From positions 15,960,988-16,024,987 of the forward strand of contig VZDJ01000623.1 of NCBI GenBank assembly GCA_008694505.1: a DNA stretch of 64,000 nt, written 5' to 3'. Position numbers and translations under genes: made by a program. Shown here piece after piece: positions 58,901 to 64,000 of the stretch. The DNA is from Cyanoderma ruficeps. Its lineage: Eukaryota > Chordata > Aves > Passeriformes > Timaliidae. The notes beneath the pieces are model-generated. The model saw only the letters and a program-made list of their open reading frames with translations. It made no database searches and was not told the DNA's origin. Position 1 is the stretch's first letter; every line of letters begins with the position of its first letter.

Positions 58901-61445
58901 TCTCATGCAGAAGGTAGATGGAAGAAAAGATTTCAGAACTTGCTTCATCTGGTGAGGTATTATTGGGGAAGAATCTACTCACTGCTTGACCACTGCTGAG
59001 GTCCTAATATTAATAGTAGCTCTTCTTACATATATGACCTGACCATTTATGTGGCATGTACCTGGTTTGCATGCAAGCCATGGTCTTGTGCAGAGATCAG
59101 GTGTTAGATGCCAGTAAACAAGTTACTTTTGTGCATTTATTTCAAACTCAGCTGTATTAGGTGAGGAATGCATAGGGAAACTGGAGGTTGTTTTTACCAG
59201 ACACCCTGACATACAACCCCAGTGTCATGAGAGAACCAGTCTCAGTGCTGGGTTTGTATATTTAATGAGCCTGGGGAGTGGGCAGACCTAGAATAATGAA
59301 TTTCTGGAATGCCAGTAGCTGGTGTGAAAGTTGGAAGACCATGATAATGGAATTTAGCAGGAAGGATATCACGTGTCTGGAAGGGCTTTTATTGTTGAAT
59401 ATATGGTAGAGAGTAAAGGAACCAAGGTAATACTTAGTTGTGCATTAATTTCTATGTAAGGCTGCTAGAGAAAAAGCACAGTGGAAAAGTGATCATTGCA
59501 TACCTGTAAACCTATTGCATGTGGGTTTTTTCTGGGATTTTAATTTTAATTCCTGAGGATTAAGATTTATATTAAATGCTCTACCCCTGTAAGGAGATTG
59601 CCAGGGCTTTTAGTATGCCAAGATATGCTGAAAAACAAGGAACACCAGTGAAGCCAAACATGCTGGAATGCAGTATAGTTTAGTCTGATATCTCAGGGTT
59701 TTGTGAGAAGGTTTATTAAACTTAGAGGCTCATTAACACTGATTCCTGGATATTGAAAGGGGAAACTCTGGTTATGTAAGAGAGTCAGTGGGATTACTTA
59801 CTACCAAAGTAAGGTCTCCAAACAGCCACTTGCTTTAGTTGATGTTGAGAGTTGGACTGTAACAAGCTGAAATGCAAGGAATAATCAGAAAATATCTCAC
59901 TGTTCAAATAAGACTGCAGCAGTGCCCAGGGCTAATATTTGTGTATGACCAAGCTAAAGTTTCCTAGAAGACAGCTTAAAGTATCATGTAGAGGCTCTGT
60001 TGAAAGCAGGTCCGTTCATTTCTCACAGCAGGATAATTCATGTAATTCAGTTCAAGAGGCAAGTTTGACTAGAGTGGCAAAGAGAAATCAGTGCTTCCCC
60101 TCTTAACCCTAGAGTGTATAGAGTTTTCAGAAAGAGCTTTGAAGTCTGGCCAGAAGCACCAGTCTGGCCAGTTGCAGAAACACTGTATAAGCAGTTAGAG
60201 AGTAATTTTTCACACTAGAAATTAAACTCTGAGCAATATGGTGTATTTCATCTCATGTACTTTAGAACTATTCATCCAGACAACAAAAAGCATAAGGACT
60301 GTCTTCTAGGTCAAGGTCTATCTGCTCCTGTTTCTTTAGATATACCCAGGATCTAATTCTTCATGGCAAAAACTGTGAAGGGAAAGGGTAATGGCAATGC
60401 CCTGCCAAGCCACCTTCAGAAACAGAGACTTGATGGGACTGTAAGTATAAACAGTGTGCTCTGCTTTGGTGGCATTCTTGAACAGGAGATGAGGGTGGTC
60501 ATATTGTAGCAATGATTGAACTCAGAAGCAGCTGAGCTGAATGCAAAATAAAAGCTGGATTATGAAGAAAGTTTTTTGGGGTTGAATTTCTTATGGTTTT
60601 TTTCTTCTGTTTTTTTTTTTGTTTAGTTGTGTGGTTTTTTTTGTTTTTTTTTTTTTTTTAACATCAGTGAAGTAAACAGAAGAAAAAGAAAACGTTATTG
60701 TAAAGCGAATATCTTTTTTGGACACCGCAAGTGGCTCTCAGGAGATTATGCACAGAAGTGAACTCAGAATAGGTTTCTTTGTAATTGAGTGTTAATAAGA
60801 GATGCACCATGCTAATGAGCAGGTGAAGACAGGGATACAGTCCATTTTAATAAATACATTGTAGTTGTGATAATGAGAAGCTATTAGTATTTTCCTTGAT
60901 AACAAATTAGTCTGTTGATTGGTTTCTATTCCCTTTGCACCATCAGCACTTTTATATATCAGTACAACGTTGATTTAACTTTTAGTGTTCCTACATATCC
61001 TTTTCAGCTGCTTGGGTGAAAAACAATTATAATGACTTCATAATGCTGTGCTTTGCAAGCACACATATATTTACACTTCAGGTTTTTTTTCTGCACAGTA
61101 ATTGGGCTTGAAGGCTGCAGAACTAAGTGTTCAGAAATTGAGAAGAAAAATTTAACTTTTGAGAGTTAATTCTGCTTGTCAGGACATGTCATGATATTGT
61201 GAACTGTAATAGGGATCATACAGAATTTCTGTACAGGAAAAAAAGAACAGGCTTCAACACAGCTTCAAACTGGACATTGTTTATTTAGTTTAGCAGGGAT
61301 GCTGCTGAGACTTTCGCACAGCACAGTGTGGCACCTAGTGGCTGAAAATACAATGAAAATAATGTTTTAAAATAGCTCACGTCCTCTGACCCATGAATTT
61401 TCTTCAAGTGAATGATCACTGTCCTGTGTAGATCTTAATTAATCA
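52934..61445. other. Unique non-coding sequence
   Basis: About 8.5 kb has no recognised gene or transposon. From about 56.7 to 62.2 kb no open frame of 60 codons is present in any frame, which argues against coding exons of ordinary size there. Features noted are an octamer-containing AT-rich island at 54734-54985, a T-rich tract at 60594-60660, and a TAAT-rich patch at 60780-61080. Confidence 0.55.
60594..60660. repeat. T-rich low-complexity tract
   Basis: Several T runs of 7 to 16 are broken by single G or short TTCTTCTG and GTTTAGTTGTGTGG insertions. It could be an old reverse-strand poly(A) tail, but no element body is recognisable beside it. Confidence 0.85.
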
Positions 61446-61508
61446 ATAGTTGGACTTGATGATCTTAGAGGTCTTTCCCAACCTTGAAAATTCCATGATT
61501 GTATAATT
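61446..61508 (+). mobile_element. CR1 LINE 3' tail
   Basis: ATAGTTGGACTTGATGATCTTAGAGG and CTTTCCCAACCTTGAAAATTCCATGATTGTAT form the last 60 bases of the avian CR1 3' UTR in sense, ending in a worn ATTCTATG-type tail. It is a minimal 5'-truncated insertion. Confidence 0.9.
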
Positions 61509-64000
61509 CCAACTTTTGATCTCTATGCAATCAAGCACCCAAAATGCAGATGACAAAACAGCTCCCTACCTTGCTAGCTGATTTGCAACCAGGGCTTATT
61601 CACTAATTATTTTCCTTCCAGCTTCCTTAAAATGTACCCTGTCCTGAAAACAAACTACATCTTGGTCAATTTTTACCCAAATATGAATACCTGAAATACT
61701 CAAAAAGGCTAATGAAAATTAGACTAGCAAGAACACTATTAAGCATCATTGTTACTGAAAACAATCCAAAAGTAACTTTGAAGAAAACTCAGGTGCTGAA
61801 TTTCCCTTAGTGCTTATCTTTTTGGTGTTATTGATTTTGATGGACCTCTTGTCTCTTCCCTATACGAAATAAAGCAAGTCTTACAGTATTCAACTGTCTT
61901 ATATGTCCAGTATCATAGTATGAATGCAAAAACATTTTGGAAAATAACATCATGTAAAATTTGGTAGTTAAATGAATTTGAGACTTAAAAATACATTTCT
62001 CATGCTGGGGATTGATTGTCCAAGCTGGAGTTGCGAGCAGTTGGTGATCTTTAGAATTAAATGTTCAGCACCCTGAATTTTATAGCATGGTATAGCATGG
62101 TACTTAGAGATCTTTCATTGGTGCAAGGTTTGAGTGTGTCTTGAAGAAATATAGAATAATAATAATACACATCCTAAGTTAAAATTTTCCTTCACTAAGC
62201 CCCCAGGTTCAATTCTGCAAAAGGATGCAGCACTGTTTGCAGGGTGATCAGCCCTGGAATCGGCTGAGCTGGATTTGCTATTTGTACTCACCTATGTCAC
62301 ATTTTGCTATTTTATTTCTTTCCTGTGTCTTGCTAAAGAGAAATTTATTTGTCATTCGGTTGGATTTGATGGATGGTTTAACCCAATTTGAGCTCAAGAC
62401 AAGTAACCAAAGGAATCACAGTGGGTTCCAGTGCACACCCCCTCCCCTCTTCAGAAAAGTGGCCCTGGCAGGATGGACAGTTTTTACAGCACTGACACCT
62501 GCTCTGTACAGGTGCCCAGGCACTAACCAACTGCGACATTTACAACCTTTACACAATATTCACATGGTCTCTGCCATTTCTGCAACCTGGCTTAGGAAAA
62601 GGACACCATCTGCTGTGACAACTTCTTCCCAAGGACTGCTTAACACAGGCTGGGCACAACCACTGCGTTTTGTTTTAGAAAGACATGGTGGCTCATTATG
62701 TTGCAATTTTGCATGGCTTTAAGGGCACTGTATGAAGCAAAGCAGATGTGAAGTGTGGTACTATTTTTAGACGCTTAGTTCCATTGTGGGATTTCCCACT
62801 GGATCACAGTCTCATGCGTGGGAATTCCTGTTGCTTGGCAATCAATGGCACCTGCCTTTCCCAGGCACTGGTGTGAAGTCAGCAATCACGTTAGTCTGTG
62901 TTTCCTAAACTTGCAACAAGCTTGGATAATTGGAAGATCCTGATGTGGCTGCAAGTGTCAGACTCCTAATCATCTCCATATGATTATCTAAGATAGACAG
63001 GCTGATTACTTGTTATTTATTTGTTTGTTTGTTTGTTTATTAGCAGTAGAAAAATACATACCATTCACAGGGGAATTTTCAGGCTTAGAAAATCAGAAGT
63101 ACAATGTCAGATGGAATAACTGCACTCATAATTTCTGTTCCAAGTTCTTCTGCTGATTTTGCTATTTTTCTCAGCACAATTAGGCACACGTTTAAATTTA
63201 CATTTAATTTTAAATCAAGGAAATGTAAAGGCTCAGCACTATGGGGATATAAGACAAAAAGTGGAAATGCTTTGTAATTTCTACTACACCACAGAGTCAT
63301 AGTCTACATAACATAACCAAGAACTTAATATAGTTCATTTTTGCCTGTAGCAGAGCTTGAGCATTGGATTCGTTTGTTTGGTTGGTTATAAAATCATTTG
63401 AGTAGCAGAAATTTTGCTTTTTGGAATCTGTTTGAAACTGTGGACCTGCTCCAGAACTCCAGAGCTTAAACATAAGATGTCACATCCAGCTTAGAAATAG
63501 TATAGAGATACAATATCTAAGTAAATAGATATTTAAAGAGCATGTAAAGCATGCTTAACCTTTGCTATTTGTGCTACCTTTTGTCTTCCATTCTGTGTGT
63601 TACCTGTTGAAAGTGGCTCCCTCACATGAACTCTGCAGCTTAGTCTTGTCTTAAATTTTAAAAAGCTTAAATGTTTGAGCAGGTAAAACATATATAAACA
63701 GAATGTGTTGGCTTTTTTGTGGCCATTGTACTTTTTTAATAATAAGAAATCTTGAAGTTAATGGCTATTGTTTCTGATCTAGTCTGTAAATATGGTTCTA
63801 ATGCATAATATATGTGTAGTGCAAGTACTTTGTTATGACAAAACATTTAAGTACATTAATTTGTTCAGATTCAATTCTTCTTTTACAGAAAAGAAGAATT
63901 TCTGGGAAATTTTAAAAGTCTAGATTTGATTATTACTTTCTCTAAATGTGTTTAATTTCATTATGAGGTATTTCTTGTTCTCCTCTGTGAAGTCAGTTTG
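61509..64000. other. Unique non-coding sequence with one longer open frame
   Basis: No transposon is recognised here apart from a TTTG microsatellite at 63020-63038. One ATG-initiated frame at 62225-62722 (+) is open for 165 codons but encodes nothing that I recognise; it is discussed as a finding and not called as a gene. Confidence 0.5.
63020..63038. repeat. TTTG tetranucleotide microsatellite
   Basis: About four to five TTTG units follow a short TTTA stretch. This is a simple repeat. Confidence 0.9.

Noticed and set aside
1..64000. Search for tRNA, rRNA, CRISPR arrays, prokaryotic operons, telomeric repeats and gene exons.
   Set aside because: I saw no cloverleaf with A and B boxes, no spaced direct-repeat array, no TTAGGG array, and no exon with flanking splice sites and a recognisable product. 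Small or fast-evolving exons and lncRNAs cannot be excluded by eye.

Overview
The window reads as nuclear DNA of a bird, most likely a songbird. It is AT-rich and carries avian CR1 LINE fragments ending in the usual ATTCTATG-type tail. It also carries several LTR families that I recognise from memory as common in passerine genomes; no database search was possible. I see no protein-coding exon, rRNA, tRNA, CRISPR array or prokaryotic operon that I can support. The open frames are short, many open with a non-ATG codon, and the longest lie in transposon sequence or look like chance. The window is best described as intergenic or deep intronic.

Layout: 1-15.4 kb is unique non-coding sequence with only simple repeats. 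A solo LTR lies at 15.44-16.13 kb. From 19.0 to 20.4 kb there are two antisense CR1 pieces: an old reverse-transcriptase-domain fossil that still shows a DD pair, and a younger piece covering the C-terminal end of the polymerase. A sense CR1 3' end follows at 22.18-22.41 kb. Two LTRs of one family lie in opposite orientation, about 3 kb apart, at 22.60-23.69 kb (-) and 26.69-27.59 kb (+), with their 5' ends facing each other. CR1 tails lie at 31.7 and 32.2 kb, the second running into an ATTCT microsatellite.

Older sense CR1 remains lie at 36.96-37.64 kb (polymerase with stops) and 38.96-39.29 kb (3' region). Further solo LTRs lie at about 40.56-41.27 kb (+), 43.66-44.38 kb (+, with an unresolved hexanucleotide repeat) and 52.38-52.93 kb (-, with a perfect 5-bp target duplication). 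A last CR1 tail lies at 61.45-61.51 kb. Assembly gaps or ambiguities are at 12693, 30016-30031 and 44112-44138.

Nothing here works together as a gene system. The history is repeated insertion of CR1 and endogenous retroviruses, with the retroviruses reduced to solo LTRs. Several repeat-free, TAAT-rich or octamer-bearing stretches could be conserved enhancers, but that needs alignment. I found no convincing new biological system; the best leads are the facing LTR pair, the internal tandem repeats of the LTRs, a 165-codon unrecognised frame at 62.2 kb, and the candidate regulatory islands.
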